From NCBI RefSeq assembly GCF_004168255.1, contig NZ_SEWG01000007.1, positions 62,001-126,000 of the forward strand: a DNA stretch of 64,000 nucleotides, given 5' to 3'. The DNA comes from Mucilaginibacter terrigena. GTDB lineage: Bacteria; Bacteroidota; Bacteroidia; Sphingobacteriales; Sphingobacteriaceae. Positions 1-9,349 of this stretch are shown one piece after another. The notes under the pieces are model-generated. The model was not told where the DNA came from, ran no database searches, and was given only the letters and a program-made list of their open reading frames with translations. Position numbers and translations under genes: made by a program. The number at the start of each line of letters is the position of its first letter. Position 1 is the first letter of the stretch.

Positions 1-966
1 AAATTCTTTCCCCTCTACATCGTTACGGTTGCCTTTAATAACGCCCTTGCTGCCTTTTTTGTAAAGCGATTCGGCGTAGCCGATGGAAATCCCCGCATCC
101 TTACCGCCGCTAAAATTCAGGGTAACGTAAGCATTTGTTTCAAAGGTCTGATCAAGCAATATGGAGGCCAGCGTGTGCGCGGGTACGGTCACCTGCGCCT
201 TATTCTCAGGGAACGTGGAAGGGACGCTTACATTAACCGCTCCCCGTAATTTAAGCAGGCGTTGGTAGGTCATTTCCCTTGCCGGCAAGGTAGAGGGCAC
301 CAACGCCCATTCAATGCCCCAGGCCGAACCTTTAAGCTTACCTTCTGTGAGCTGTGTTGTACCGGGCCAGGTGCTGTCGTCATAGCTCACCGTCGTCCAA
401 TCACCCTTAACAGCATGGTTCATATTTACCATTTCGCCTTTGCTGGCTGCAAAAAAATAACCTGGAATAGGCTGATGCCCAACATCTCGAAGGCACTTCC
501 AGCTATTATTGGTATTTAATATTTCTTCGATTGATGAATTACCCTGCAAGATAAACCCTGTACGTACGCTGATCTGCGCTGCCGGGCTGTACTGGGCTTC
601 GTTCCAAACCAGCGCAGCTACAGTATTTTTGCCTGTTGTAAGATACGGCGACAAGTCGACCGTTTCGTAGTTCCAATAGTAGGTATCACCCCGCGCAGGC
701 CCTAAGGATACCAGGGTACCATTAACGTATAATTTATAGCGGTTATCTGCAGATACGTGTACAATAAAAGATGCCGGTTTAACCTTTAGCTCAATATTCT
801 TGCGGAAATAAAAAACCCCGTAGCTTGTACCATTGTCACCGGGTGCGGTTACCCATTGCGCGTTCCATTGTTTTTTGGGAAGTTTTGCAGCTGTTGTTTG
901 AGCAGAAGCTTGATCCGCAATGCCTAACCCAACTATTAAAAGTAATATCGTAAAAAAAGGCTTCAT
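1..966 (-). CDS. Alpha-L-rhamnosidase (GH78-like), N-terminal part, cut by window edge
   Basis: An open frame runs from the ATG at 966 (minus strand) through 322 codons to the window edge without a stop, so only the N-terminal part is here. It begins with a secretion signal of about 20 residues (MKPFFTILLLIVGLGIADQ, then ASAQ). Next comes a beta-sandwich region containing SADNRYKLYVNG, and the fragment ends with GNRNDVEGKEF, a motif I associate with bacterial GH78 alpha-L-rhamnosidases just before the catalytic barrel. The family removes terminal L-rhamnose from glycans, usually in the periplasm in Bacteroidota. The catalytic (alpha/alpha)6 domain lies outside the window, so activity cannot be checked. 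The gene is divergent from the GH2 gene and shares a LacI-type palindrome with it at 1006-1021. Confidence 0.82.
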   Translation of the reverse strand, partial: MKPFFTILLLIVGLGIADQASAQTTAAKLPKKQWNAQWVTAPGDNGTSYGVFYFRKNIELKVKPASFIVHVSADNRYKLYVNGTLVSLGPARGDTYYWNYETVDLSPYLTTGKNTVAALVWNEAQYSPAAQISVRTGFILQGNSSIEEILNTNNSWKCLRDVGHQPIPGYFFAASKGEMVNMNHAVKGDWTTVSYDDSTWPGTTQLTEGKLKGSAWGIEWALVPSTLPAREMTYQRLLKLRGAVNVSVPSTFPENKAQVTVPAHTLASILLDQTFETNAYVTLNFSGGKDAGISIGYAESLYKKGSKGVIKGNRNDVEGKEF

Positions 967-1005
967 CAAGGTTTTATAAATTATGTCGCAATATAATAAA
1001 TAGTT

Positions 1006-1021
1006 GTTAAATCGATTTAGC
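1006..1021. promoter_or_regulatory. LacI-type operator between divergent GH78 and GH2 genes
   Basis: The 16-bp near-palindrome GTTAAATCGATTTAGC has a central CG, as LacI-family operators do. It lies about 38 bp before the GH2 start and 40 bp before the GH78 start. Seven further variants occur upstream of other genes of this locus, and a LacI-family gene lies at 3728-4762. Binding is inferred. Confidence 0.6.
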
Positions 1022-1058
1022 AAATTTTTTATAAATTGCACGCCGAAATAAAAACCGC

Positions 1059-3719
1059 ATGCGCTCTACTTTTAAATTAACCTTAAGCATAGTGCTTTTA
1101 CTGGTATTGCAAACCATAACAAAAGCACAATCCATAAAATTAAACTGGAAGCTGTTCCCGCAGAATGATAGCTTATATACTGTAAAGCAATTATCCTCCC
1201 CAGGATTCAGGACCAGCAATTGGATAGATGCCGTTGTGCCGGGCACTGTGTTTTATGCATATGTTAAGGCTGGTAAGGAAAAGGATCCCGATAATGCTGA
1301 TAATATTTACAAGGTTGATAAATCAAAATACAATAAACCCTATTGGTACCGTACAACGTTTTTGTCTTCATCTTTTAAACCCGGCAAAACCATATGGCTC
1401 AATTTTAACGGTATACACAAACGGGGCGAGATCTATATAAACGGGCAGCATATAGGTACTATAAAGGGTATTGTAGAACGGGGCATTTATGATGTTACTA
1501 AATACCTGAATAAAAAAGCGCCAAACGTAATTTTGGTTTTGGTTGTACCGCCACGTAACGATCCTGAGCATAACCACCCCCTTGCCAACTGGGAAAGCCC
1601 AACCTACATACCCAGCGGGAGCTGGGATTGGATGCCCGCCGTACCCGGCTTAAACAGCGGAATTACCGATACTGTTAGCTTAACGGCTACCGGCCCCGTG
1701 GCGCTTCAGGACCCATCGGTACGCACCCATTTGCAGAACTTAAAAGCGGCAGACCTGACGGTGAGTGTTGATCTTAAAAATGCCTCCTCCAAACCGGTGA
1801 GCGGGATAGTGAAATTCATGATCAACCCCGGCAACATCACGGTAACCGGCCCTAAAATAACTTTGAAAGCCAGCAGCATGGAGACCGTGACTTATAGCAG
1901 CGAGCAGTTTCCGCAGCTGCATATTGATAACCCCAGGTTATGGTGGCCAAACGGCTACGGCGGCAAAGCCGACGGAACGCAGAACCTTTATACCTGCAGC
2001 GTTAGGTTTGATGCCGATGGCAGCGGCGTATCCGACAAGGCGACTAAAACCTTCGGGATAAGAAAGGTTACTGCCGATACAACATCGGTGAACGGGCCAT
2101 TGCGGGTGTATGTTAACGATGTGCCGATACTTTTAAAAGGCGGTAACTGGGGCATGAGCGACTACATGCTTAAAGCACGAGGCAAGGATTACGAGACCCG
2201 CATCCGCTTTCACCAGGACATGAATTTTAATATCATCCGCAACTGGACCGGCGAAGTTACCGACGAGGCCTTTTATAACTACTGCGACAAGTACGGCATA
2301 ATGGTTTGGGACGACTTTTGGCTGAACAATTTTGGCCAGATTGACAGCCTGGGTATTTTTAAAAGCAATGTCATTGAAAAGGTTAAAAAATTCAGGCACC
2401 ACCCGTCCATAGTAATTTGGTGCGGCGCTAACGAGGGCGTGCCTGGTGGCAACCCCAACGGGCCGTTAAATAATACCATTAAGGCGGCCATTAAAGATAA
2501 CGACAGTGATGACAAGCTGTACCTTGCCCGTTCAAATGCCGGCGAAACCAATCCGAATTTCTCCATTCATGGCGGCAGCCACATGCTATCGGGCAGCGGC
2601 CTTTGGAGCAACGCCGACCCTAAAACGTACTTTACCGATCCGCATAACGGGTATCTTTTCTCGAAAGACTCGTATGGCATGCGCAGCGAACTGGGCACCG
2701 CTACTTTTGTGAACGTGGAAAGCTTTAAAAAATTTATGCCGAAGGGTTATTGGGTTGCGCCTACCCCTGCTGCGGTGAACAGTAAAACCAATATGTGGGC
2801 GATGCACTATTTTAGTACAGATGGCGCCCTGGGAGGAGGAGCCAACCCTGTTACATACATCAACAGCGTTAACAACAGCTATGGCAAGGTAATATCGTTG
2901 GAAGATTTTTGCAAAAAAGCCCAGATGCTGAATGTGGAAACCATGAAAGCCATGTACGAATCGTGGAACGACCACATGTGGAAGGATGCCACCGGGATGC
3001 TGATATGGATGAGCCAGTCGGCTTACCCATCTATGATATGGCAGACATACGATTACTACTACGACCTTACCGGTGCTTATTTCGGCGCGAAAACGGCTTG
3101 CGAGCCGCTCCACATTCAATGGAATGTTGCCACAAATTCTGTTAAGGTAATTAACAACAAACCCTACGGTATAAAGGGCTTGCGCGCCGAAGCATTTGTT
3201 TACAATATGGATGGCAAAGCAGTACCCGAGTACAATATTTCAAAAACGCTAAACGTAGAGCCTACATCGGCTACCGAAGCTTTTATCGCGTTTAGTAATA
3301 ATAACAAACAGCTGTTATCGGGTGTGCATTTCCTGAAACTCAAGCTTATCAACAAAGCCGGGCAATTGGTGTCTGAAAACTTTTATTGGATAGGTAATAC
3401 CTATCTTGATTATACCGCCTTAAATAAAATGCCACATATTGGTACAAGCCTGGTTCAAAGCAAGGTTAAAGTATCTAATGCTAAAAACAGTGTTAATAAA
3501 TTGCTTCAGTATAAGATCGTTAATAAATCAAAAACTACCGCTGCATTTGGTATCAGGGCGCAATTGGTAGATAAAAAGGGCAATCAGCTTTTACCTGCCA
3601 TTTATAGCGATGGTTATTTTTCCCTGATGCAGGGCGAGGCAAAAACGTTTGAGGTAGAAATAGACCCCAAATTACTTACCAGGGGATATAAGTTGCAATT
3701 GAAGGCGTACAATAACTAA
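1059..3719 (+). CDS. Glycoside hydrolase family 2 (beta-mannosidase / exo-beta-glucosaminidase-like)
   Basis: The 886-residue secreted protein has a signal peptide (residues 1-24, ending TKAQ). It then has the GH2 order: jelly-roll sugar-binding domain (about 30-200), immunoglobulin-like domain (about 215-340), TIM barrel (about 350-640) and C-terminal sandwich domains. The barrel contains PSIVIWCGANEG, with Glu459 of the NE pair as the likely acid/base. It also contains YGMRSELGTA, with Glu544 as the likely nucleophile. The general style fits the GH2 branch of mannosylglycoprotein endo-beta-mannosidases and exo-beta-D-glucosaminidases rather than LacZ-type galactosidases; exact specificity cannot be read by eye. 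It is convergent with the LacI gene (8 bp gap) and divergent from GH78 across a shared operator. It probably cleaves beta-mannosidic or glucosaminidic linkages released by the locus. Confidence 0.85.
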   Translation: MRSTFKLTLSIVLLLVLQTITKAQSIKLNWKLFPQNDSLYTVKQLSSPGFRTSNWIDAVVPGTVFYAYVKAGKEKDPDNADNIYKVDKSKYNKPYWYRTTFLSSSFKPGKTIWLNFNGIHKRGEIYINGQHIGTIKGIVERGIYDVTKYLNKKAPNVILVLVVPPRNDPEHNHPLANWESPTYIPSGSWDWMPAVPGLNSGITDTVSLTATGPVALQDPSVRTHLQNLKAADLTVSVDLKNASSKPVSGIVKFMINPGNITVTGPKITLKASSMETVTYSSEQFPQLHIDNPRLWWPNGYGGKADGTQNLYTCSVRFDADGSGVSDKATKTFGIRKVTADTTSVNGPLRVYVNDVPILLKGGNWGMSDYMLKARGKDYETRIRFHQDMNFNIIRNWTGEVTDEAFYNYCDKYGIMVWDDFWLNNFGQIDSLGIFKSNVIEKVKKFRHHPSIVIWCGANEGVPGGNPNGPLNNTIKAAIKDNDSDDKLYLARSNAGETNPNFSIHGGSHMLSGSGLWSNADPKTYFTDPHNGYLFSKDSYGMRSELGTATFVNVESFKKFMPKGYWVAPTPAAVNSKTNMWAMHYFSTDGALGGGANPVTYINSVNNSYGKVISLEDFCKKAQMLNVETMKAMYESWNDHMWKDATGMLIWMSQSAYPSMIWQTYDYYYDLTGAYFGAKTACEPLHIQWNVATNSVKVINNKPYGIKGLRAEAFVYNMDGKAVPEYNISKTLNVEPTSATEAFIAFSNNNKQLLSGVHFLKLKLINKAGQLVSENFYWIGNTYLDYTALNKMPHIGTSLVQSKVKVSNAKNSVNKLLQYKIVNKSKTTAAFGIRAQLVDKKGNQLLPAIYSDGYFSLMQGEAKTFEVEIDPKLLTRGYKLQLKAYNN

Positions 3720-3727
3720 GTAGCGAG

Positions 3728-4762
3728 CTATTTAGCCACTGCCTTTTCGGCTTTTTTGGATGATCCCCGGATGTTGAAGTCAGTTTTAAGGATGATGGAC
3801 TGAGAGCTAATGTGCTGGGATGAAGTGTTGAGTTTATTCAGCAATACCGTTATCACGCTATCTGCTATCGCCTCAATGGGCTGTGCTATCGCGCTAACCG
3901 GCGGTGAAAAAAGCTTGAAAACATCGTAATCATCAAAAGACACCAGCGCAAGATCATTTGGAACGGTTAGTCCAAGGCTATTAATTACCTTTAAGCCACA
4001 GGTGCCTACGTGATTGGTGCCAAAAAATACGGCGTCAAGGTTTTTATGTTTTTTGAGGAAAGCGCTTAGCGGCGCCATAATAAGTTCTTCGTCCTGGCTA
4101 AATACAATTTCCTGAATAAAGGGCTTTAAACCGTTCTCATCTAACGCGTTTTTATACCCTTGCAAACGCGCCTGCATTTGTGTTTGGTTTGATGCGAAAG
4201 TTATATATGCTATGTTTTTATACCCTTGCTGTACCAGGTGCATGGTAGCATTATAGGTACTGAAAAGATTATCTATTTCAACAAAATCGGTGTTTACTTT
4301 TGGCAGGTGCCTGTCAAACAGCACCACGGGCATACCGTCCTTTATCAGGGAGCTGATATCATCCTCAATGCCCTCGGGCGGGGCAATAATGTAACCGTCA
4401 ACGTGCCTGTCGCGGAACATGCTGATCAGTTCGCGGGTTTTCTGCGTGTCGTTGTCAGTACTACAGTAAATAATTTTGTAGCCGTTTTTATAGGCACGGT
4501 CCTCTATCAGCCGGGCAATGGATGCAAAAAATGGGTTGGATATATCCTCTACCATCAGCCCTATAATGTTTGATTTACCCGTACGCAGGCTTTTAGCCAA
4601 CGAGTTTGGCTTGTAACCTACTTCATCCACAAACTTCTGTACACGCTCAACCAGGTCCTTTCCTATCCTTTTCTCTTGCGCGCGGCCGTTCAGGATAAAT
4701 GAAATTGTGGTTTTTGATACGTTTAGGTGGTTGGCAATATCAACAATAGAGAGTTTTTTCAC
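3728..4762 (-). CDS. LacI-family transcriptional regulator
   Basis: The 344-residue protein has an N-terminal LacI helix-turn-helix (residues 1-25: IVDIANHLNVSKTTISFILNG) and hinge helix (about 48-60, PNSLAKSLRTGKSNIIGL). A periplasmic-binding-protein-like sugar sensor domain follows (about 62-330; ISNPFFASIARLIED, VDGYIIAPP, DALVSFDDYD-like segment near the end). Such proteins bind even palindromes with a central CG as dimers and are released or recruited by a sugar effector. It lies downstream of the FucP-like permease on the same strand. It has its own palindrome at 4819-4834, suggesting autoregulation. Seven other copies of the palindrome lie before GH, SGNH, SusC and SusD genes, so it is the likely regulator of the whole locus. 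The effector is unknown. Confidence 0.93.
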   Translation of the reverse strand: MKKLSIVDIANHLNVSKTTISFILNGRAQEKRIGKDLVERVQKFVDEVGYKPNSLAKSLRTGKSNIIGLMVEDISNPFFASIARLIEDRAYKNGYKIIYCSTDNDTQKTRELISMFRDRHVDGYIIAPPEGIEDDISSLIKDGMPVVLFDRHLPKVNTDFVEIDNLFSTYNATMHLVQQGYKNIAYITFASNQTQMQARLQGYKNALDENGLKPFIQEIVFSQDEELIMAPLSAFLKKHKNLDAVFFGTNHVGTCGLKVINSLGLTVPNDLALVSFDDYDVFKLFSPPVSAIAQPIEAIADSVITVLLNKLNTSSQHISSQSIILKTDFNIRGSSKKAEKAVAK

Positions 4763-4818
4763 GTGCTGTTTTAGTAATCAAATATAAATATAGTTAATAA
4801 AAATAGCATCTAATTATC

Positions 4819-4834
4819 ATTAAATCGATTTAAC
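4819..4834. promoter_or_regulatory. LacI-type operator upstream of the LacI gene
   Basis: ATTAAATCGATTTAAC lies 57 bp before the regulator's start codon. Its inner 14 bp form the perfect palindrome TTAAATCGATTTAA with a CG centre. It probably serves autoregulation. Confidence 0.55.
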
Positions 4835-4885
4835 AATAATTCGGGCTGAAATTTTAGCGCCATGGATACTGATAGATCATAATGC

Positions 4886-6109
4886 TTAAACGCTGCTCTT
4901 ATTAAGTCGTTTGTAAGTTAACCCAAATACGAAGATGACCGCATAACAAATTATTGGCAGGTAGTAAGCCGTTGCCACATTGTGGTTGGCTATTTGCCCC
5001 ATCAATAACGGGAATAAACCGCCGCCAACAACCCCCATTACTATGAATGATGATGCCTGCTGCGTTTGCTTACCCATATTTTTTAAACCCAGGCTAAATA
5101 TGGTAGGAAACATGATACTGAAAAAGAAATTAATAAATAGTAAGGCAATAAAAGATGGCCAGCCATACCCCTGGGCCACAATAAGGCACATTACCATATT
5201 GCACAATGCAAAAGCCGCCAGCAGTTTACTGGGCGCAATATATCGCATCAGGAAGGTACCCGCAAAGCGACCGATCATCATCATTACCATACTTAACGAA
5301 AAAAAGTAGCCTGCCTTACCATCACTAAAATGCATGATATCGTGGCCGTAATTGATAAAGAACGCCCAGGTACCGCCTTGTGCGGCCACATTAAATAGCT
5401 GCGCCACAACCGCAAAAACAAAATGCTTGTGCTGAAAAAGCTTTTTATCCGCATGAGGCACCTCGGTTGGCGAATAAGAATCGGGCGAAACGCTATGAGG
5501 GTCTACCAATGCCGGAACTTTCACAAAAGAAAACGCCAGTGCTATTACCGCGATAACCGCTCCGATAACAATGTAAAGGTGTTTTACCGAAACAAGGTCC
5601 TGCTCCTGGCCAAAAATAAAATAGCTTCCGATGATAGGCCCGATAATACCCCCAACACCATTGAACGCCTGCGAAAAATTGATGCGCTGGTCGCTTGTAC
5701 GCTGGTCGCCCAGGGATGCTACAAACGGATGGGCCACGGTTTCTAATGTTGCCATACCGCAGGCAAGGATAAATAAAGCGATCCTGAAAAAAGTAAACGA
5801 TTGGGCATCAGCAGCCGGGATAAATAAAAATGCGCCCGCCGAGTAAAGCAGCAAGCCAAGCAACACGCCGTTTTTATACCCAAATCTCTTCATGAACAAC
5901 CCCGCCGGGATGCCCATAACAAAGTATGCGCCAAATATGGAGAACTGCACATATGCCGATCGCGCCTTGCTTACATGCAAAACGTTCTGAAAATGCCGGT
6001 TTAACACATCGCCAAGTGTCATAGATATGCCCCACATTAAAAACAACGAGGTTACAAATATGAGTACTAACATGTACCTGCTTTCGGTAAACTTTGGCTT
6101 ATCGTGCAT
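4886..6109 (-). CDS. FucP-like MFS sugar:proton symporter
   Basis: The 407-residue inner-membrane protein has about 12 hydrophobic segments. It belongs to the FucP/NagP branch of the major facilitator superfamily. Signs are YFVMGIPAGLFMKRFGYKNG in the first half (around residues 55-75) and an ending of cytoplasmic basic residues (TYKRLNKSSV). Family members import L-fucose, glucose/galactose, mannose or N-acetylglucosamine with protons. It lies directly upstream of the LacI gene on the same strand (123 bp gap holding an operator). No clear palindrome is seen upstream of it. In this mannosidase-rich locus it is a good candidate to import the released monosaccharide (mannose or a 6-deoxyhexose); the actual substrate is not readable. 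Confidence 0.85.
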   Translation of the reverse strand: MHDKPKFTESRYMLVLIFVTSLFLMWGISMTLGDVLNRHFQNVLHVSKARSAYVQFSIFGAYFVMGIPAGLFMKRFGYKNGVLLGLLLYSAGAFLFIPAADAQSFTFFRIALFILACGMATLETVAHPFVASLGDQRTSDQRINFSQAFNGVGGIIGPIIGSYFIFGQEQDLVSVKHLYIVIGAVIAVIALAFSFVKVPALVDPHSVSPDSYSPTEVPHADKKLFQHKHFVFAVVAQLFNVAAQGGTWAFFINYGHDIMHFSDGKAGYFFSLSMVMMMIGRFAGTFLMRYIAPSKLLAAFALCNMVMCLIVAQGYGWPSFIALLFINFFFSIMFPTIFSLGLKNMGKQTQQASSFIVMGVVGGGLFPLLMGQIANHNVATAYYLPIICYAVIFVFGLTYKRLNKSSV

Positions 6110-6218
6110 TGGGCGATGGCTTAATTCAAGTTTAATTGGTTCTGTAAATTAAATCAAATCTTTACATCAACCAAAAGCTTATTGTTAAATTTTGGTCCGA
6201 AAGGTACGCGTATCAACA

Positions 6219-8495
6219 CTAATCGGCCTTTGATAGCGAAAACGGTTTATCCTCAGCTGCCAAACCACGGGTTAAATTAGGCTTGTCGCCCATCTCCAGA
6301 TGCAGGGTGCCGCCGTTCATGATATCAGTATGGCTTATCCAATTGTGCGTATAAGGTTTACCATTAAGCGTAGCCGACTGGATGTAAACATTCTGCTTGC
6401 TGTTGTTATTAGTCTCTACAATAAATTTATTACCGTTTTCGAGGGTAATGGTCATTTTGCTGAACAGCGGGCTGCCAATTACATATTGATCTGTACCGGG
6501 GCATACGCTGTAAAATCCGGCGGCGCTCAATACAAACCACGATGACATCTGCCCTTCGTCCTCGTCACCGGGGTAGCCGTTCTCTGTCGCGTTATACATT
6601 TTGTCCATTACTTCGCGCAGGTGCTGCTGGGCTTTCCAGGGCTGGCCGGCGTAGTTGTACATATACAGCATATGGTGGATAGGCTCGTTACCCTGTGCAA
6701 ACTGGCCCATTTTAAAGGCCGCCATTTCGGTCATTTCGTGGATCACAGCACCGTATCCGCCAACCTTGATCGTACCCGGCTCGGTAAACACCGAATCCAT
6801 CTTGGCCGTGAAATTTTTATCGCCGCCCATTAAGTTTATAAGCCCCTGCGTATCATGGAAAACCGACCACGTCCAGTGCCATGCATTGCCTTCGGTATAT
6901 GGCCCGCCCCAATCCATCGGGTCGAAGGGCTCTATCCAGTTCCCCTTAGCATCTTTAGCGCGCATAAACTTTGTACCGGGATCGAAAAGGTTTTTATAGT
7001 TATACATTTGGCGGGCAAATACGTTCTCGTAGTATTTATTGCCGGTTGCCTTTGCCAGTTGATAGGCGCAAAAATCGTCGTAGGCAAACTCTAACGTCCA
7101 GGCAGTGGCTCCTTCTGTTTGTTTGGAGTAAGGCACATAGCCATCGGCAAAGTATTCTTTCCAGCCGGGGCGGCCGTTGGCGCTGCCCCATGGGCCTTTG
7201 TTTGTGGCCTCGTGATAATAAGCTTCAAGCGCCTGTTTCGGGTCAAATGTACGGATGCCCTTCATCCAGGCATCTGCCAGCAGGGAAATGGAGTGGTTAC
7301 CCAGCATCCCGCCCGTTTCGCCAGGGAACGACCAGGCCGGCAGCCAGCCGCATTGTTTTTGCGCATCCAGCAGCGCCTGCACCAGTTGCCCCTCCATTTT
7401 GGGATGCATAATAGTATTCAGCGGGAACTGCGCCCTGAAGGTATCCCAAAATCCGTTATCGGTGTACATGTAACCATCGTGCAGTTTCCCGTCGTAAGGG
7501 CTGTAGTAATAAGGTTTACCTTCTTTATTATATTCAAAAAACTGGTGCGAGAAAAGATTTGCATGATAAAGGCACGAATAAAAAGTGGCTTTCTCTTCTT
7601 CGGTACCACCTTCTACCGCCATGCGACCAAGCAGGGTATTCCAAACCTTATCGGCAGCTTTGCGGGTATCGTTAAATGACCTGTATTTACCCAGCTCGGC
7701 TTGCAGCGTTACTTGGGCTTGCTCAGGGCTGATGTATGATGATGCCACCTTTGCCTGCACTGTTTCACCATCCTTAAACCTGATATAAGCCCCGGCGCCC
7801 TCGCCTTCGGCCTGTTTATTTTTAGCGCTCCGGCTGTTCTTTTTATTTTCCCAGGTGCCATAGTCGGCAAATGGTTTATCAAATGTGATAACGAAATAAT
7901 TTTTAAAGTTTTGCGGTGCCCAGCGGCAGTTATTTACATAACCGGTTATTGTGCGTGTAGCCGGGTCTATTTTAACCCCGCTCATTTTTGTGTAGCCATC
8001 CAGCACCAGGTACGAGCCCTTCCCTTTCGGGAAGCTGAAACGCAGGTGTGCACCGCGCTCAGTAGGGCTCATTTCTGTTTTGATACCGTTATCAAACTTA
8101 ACGCTGTAGTAGCTTGGCTGGGCTATCTCGTTATCATGGCTGAAGGTTGATGCCCGCTCATCTTCGTTCACTACCAACTTACCTGTTACCGGCATCAACG
8201 AAAACACGGCGTAGTCGTTCACCCATGAACTGCACTGATGCGATTGCTGAAACCCCCTTATCTTTTTCTCGAAGTACTGGTACTTCCACCCATCGCCATT
8301 TTTGCCGGTTTGGGGTGTCCAGGTGTTCATACCAAAAGGCAGTGCGGTAGCCGGGTAGGTATTACCGTACGAAAATTCGTATTTAGTGTTGGTGCCCTGG
8401 CGCGTATTCACATATTTAACCAGGTTGGCATGCTGGGCTTTTAAGGCACCTGCCGTAAACAATGCAACAACAAAAAAAAGTAGAGGCCTTTTCAT
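6219..8495 (-). CDS. GH92 family alpha-mannosidase
   Basis: The 758-residue secreted protein has a signal peptide of about 20 residues ending LKAQ. The GH92 plan follows: an N-terminal beta-sandwich (about 25-270) opening with YVNTRQGTNTKYEFSYGNTYP, then an (alpha/alpha)6 catalytic domain. Family motifs include GFWDTFRAQFPL, the NEP motif with Glu604 in the likely general-acid position, and GDEDEGQMSSW (Asp644-Asp646), the acidic patch of the family. GH92 enzymes are calcium-dependent exo-alpha-mannosidases acting on alpha-1,2, -1,3, -1,4 or -1,6 links. The linkage cannot be told here. A terminator lies just upstream (8541-8569), so the gene seems to have its own promoter. A second GH92 lies at 25667-27991. 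Confidence 0.9.
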   Translation of the reverse strand: MKRPLLFFVVALFTAGALKAQHANLVKYVNTRQGTNTKYEFSYGNTYPATALPFGMNTWTPQTGKNGDGWKYQYFEKKIRGFQQSHQCSSWVNDYAVFSLMPVTGKLVVNEDERASTFSHDNEIAQPSYYSVKFDNGIKTEMSPTERGAHLRFSFPKGKGSYLVLDGYTKMSGVKIDPATRTITGYVNNCRWAPQNFKNYFVITFDKPFADYGTWENKKNSRSAKNKQAEGEGAGAYIRFKDGETVQAKVASSYISPEQAQVTLQAELGKYRSFNDTRKAADKVWNTLLGRMAVEGGTEEEKATFYSCLYHANLFSHQFFEYNKEGKPYYYSPYDGKLHDGYMYTDNGFWDTFRAQFPLNTIMHPKMEGQLVQALLDAQKQCGWLPAWSFPGETGGMLGNHSISLLADAWMKGIRTFDPKQALEAYYHEATNKGPWGSANGRPGWKEYFADGYVPYSKQTEGATAWTLEFAYDDFCAYQLAKATGNKYYENVFARQMYNYKNLFDPGTKFMRAKDAKGNWIEPFDPMDWGGPYTEGNAWHWTWSVFHDTQGLINLMGGDKNFTAKMDSVFTEPGTIKVGGYGAVIHEMTEMAAFKMGQFAQGNEPIHHMLYMYNYAGQPWKAQQHLREVMDKMYNATENGYPGDEDEGQMSSWFVLSAAGFYSVCPGTDQYVIGSPLFSKMTITLENGNKFIVETNNNSKQNVYIQSATLNGKPYTHNWISHTDIMNGGTLHLEMGDKPNLTRGLAAEDKPFSLSKAD

Positions 8496-8540
8496 ATAAT
8501 TTCCGGGGGTGTAATAATGCTTTTGTTAGGTTTTGATCTT

Positions 8541-8569
8541 AAAAAAAGGAGGCGCCACCGCCTCCTTCT
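8541..8569 (-). terminator. Rho-independent terminator after the small SGNH gene
   Basis: An 8-bp perfect stem (AGGAGGCG 8547-8554 / CGCCTCCT 8559-8566, loop CCAC) is followed on the minus strand by seven T residues (A run 8541-8547 on the plus strand). It lies 37 bp after the stop of the SGNH gene at 8606. Confidence 0.8.
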
Positions 8570-8605
8570 AACCAATCAAACCCGATATATAATTAACCAA
8601 ATCTG

Positions 8606-9268
8606 CTATTTAATAAGGGCTGCGTAAAACTCGTCGGCAACTAACTTGTTGCCGGCTGCATTTAAGTGCACCCCATCTACCGTAAGGATATCCCTATCCT
8701 TGTTCTGCGGATTATTCTTTAACCCATACTCGTGAAATAATTTTCTGAAATCAACCAGCCCGCAGTTGCTTTGCGCGGCAAGATCGCGGATGATTTGCGA
8801 ATGTTTGTTCAGATCGCCATCCAGTTCGTTACTGTAGTCGGTTTTTTCGCCAACGCTTGCCGGTGTGCAAATGGTAACTTTGATGCCCTTTGCCTGAAAC
8901 TTTTTGATAAGCGCTGTATAAAATTTGCCAAATTTATCCCAATCGGTACCGGTACCAAACATGCGTTTGTGCCATACATCGTTCACACCCACCCAAATAA
9001 CTACTACATCGGGGTTTTTGGCCAGCACATCTTCTTCGTAACGCAGGTATAGGTCGTAGATCTTGTTTCCGCCTATGCCGGCACCTGCTACTTCATAATT
9101 GCCCGCCTTATTATTATCCTTCAGCTTTTGCTGAAATAAAGTGATGTAACCATCGGGCCGTACGCCGTATTCGGTAATAGAATCGCCAAAGAAAACGATC
9201 TTAACAGGCTTTTGGGTTTGGAAGCTGCACATAACTACAACTATCGCAAGCATAAAAAACTTTTTCAT
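8606..9268 (-). CDS. Secreted SGNH/GDSL-family esterase
   Basis: The 220-residue protein starts with a short hydrophobic secretion signal (MKKFFMLAIVVVMCSF). It carries the SGNH blocks in order: FFGDSITE (nucleophilic Ser near residue 30), GAGIGGNK (oxyanion Gly), VWVGVNDVW (oxyanion Asn) and VDGVHLNAAG (Asp/His of the triad). Such enzymes remove acetyl or other acyl esters from glycans. A perfectly spaced operator at 9291-9306 lies 23 bp before the start, and a strong terminator follows, so it seems to be a single-gene transcript under LacI control. In a glycan locus a carbohydrate deacetylase role is likely, though lipase or peptidoglycan esterase roles are possible in this superfamily. Confidence 0.88.
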   Translation of the reverse strand: MKKFFMLAIVVVMCSFQTQKPVKIVFFGDSITEYGVRPDGYITLFQQKLKDNNKAGNYEVAGAGIGGNKIYDLYLRYEEDVLAKNPDVVVIWVGVNDVWHKRMFGTGTDWDKFGKFYTALIKKFQAKGIKVTICTPASVGEKTDYSNELDGDLNKHSQIIRDLAAQSNCGLVDFRKLFHEYGLKNNPQNKDRDILTVDGVHLNAAGNKLVADEFYAALIK

Positions 9269-9290
9269 TTAAAAATGATTATCAGGTAAT

Positions 9291-9306
9291 GCTAAATTGA
9301 TTTAGC
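9291..9306. promoter_or_regulatory. LacI-type operator upstream of the SGNH gene
   Basis: GCTAAATTGATTTAGC lies 23 bp before the start at 9268. It is identical over all 16 bp to the site at 32184-32199 before another SGNH gene, and is palindromic except for one central pair. Confidence 0.65.
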
Positions 9307-9349
9307 TAATGTATATAATATTTTTAAAGTAACAAATTATACTTTATAA

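Noticed and set aside
2586..3119. Long antisense open frame inside the GH2 gene (177 codons, minus strand)
   Set aside because: It lies fully inside a well-supported gene, has no recognisable domain, and its residue mix (many His, Val, Arg) is that of a shadow frame.
6110..6218. Possible LacI-type operator before the FucP-like permease
   Set aside because: Only a partial GTTAAAT word is present, with no matching second half; it does not reach the level of the other eight sites.
7119..7679. Plus-strand frame of 186 codons inside the first GH92
   Set aside because: Antisense shadow of a strongly supported gene; no signal, domain or spacing to suggest a product.
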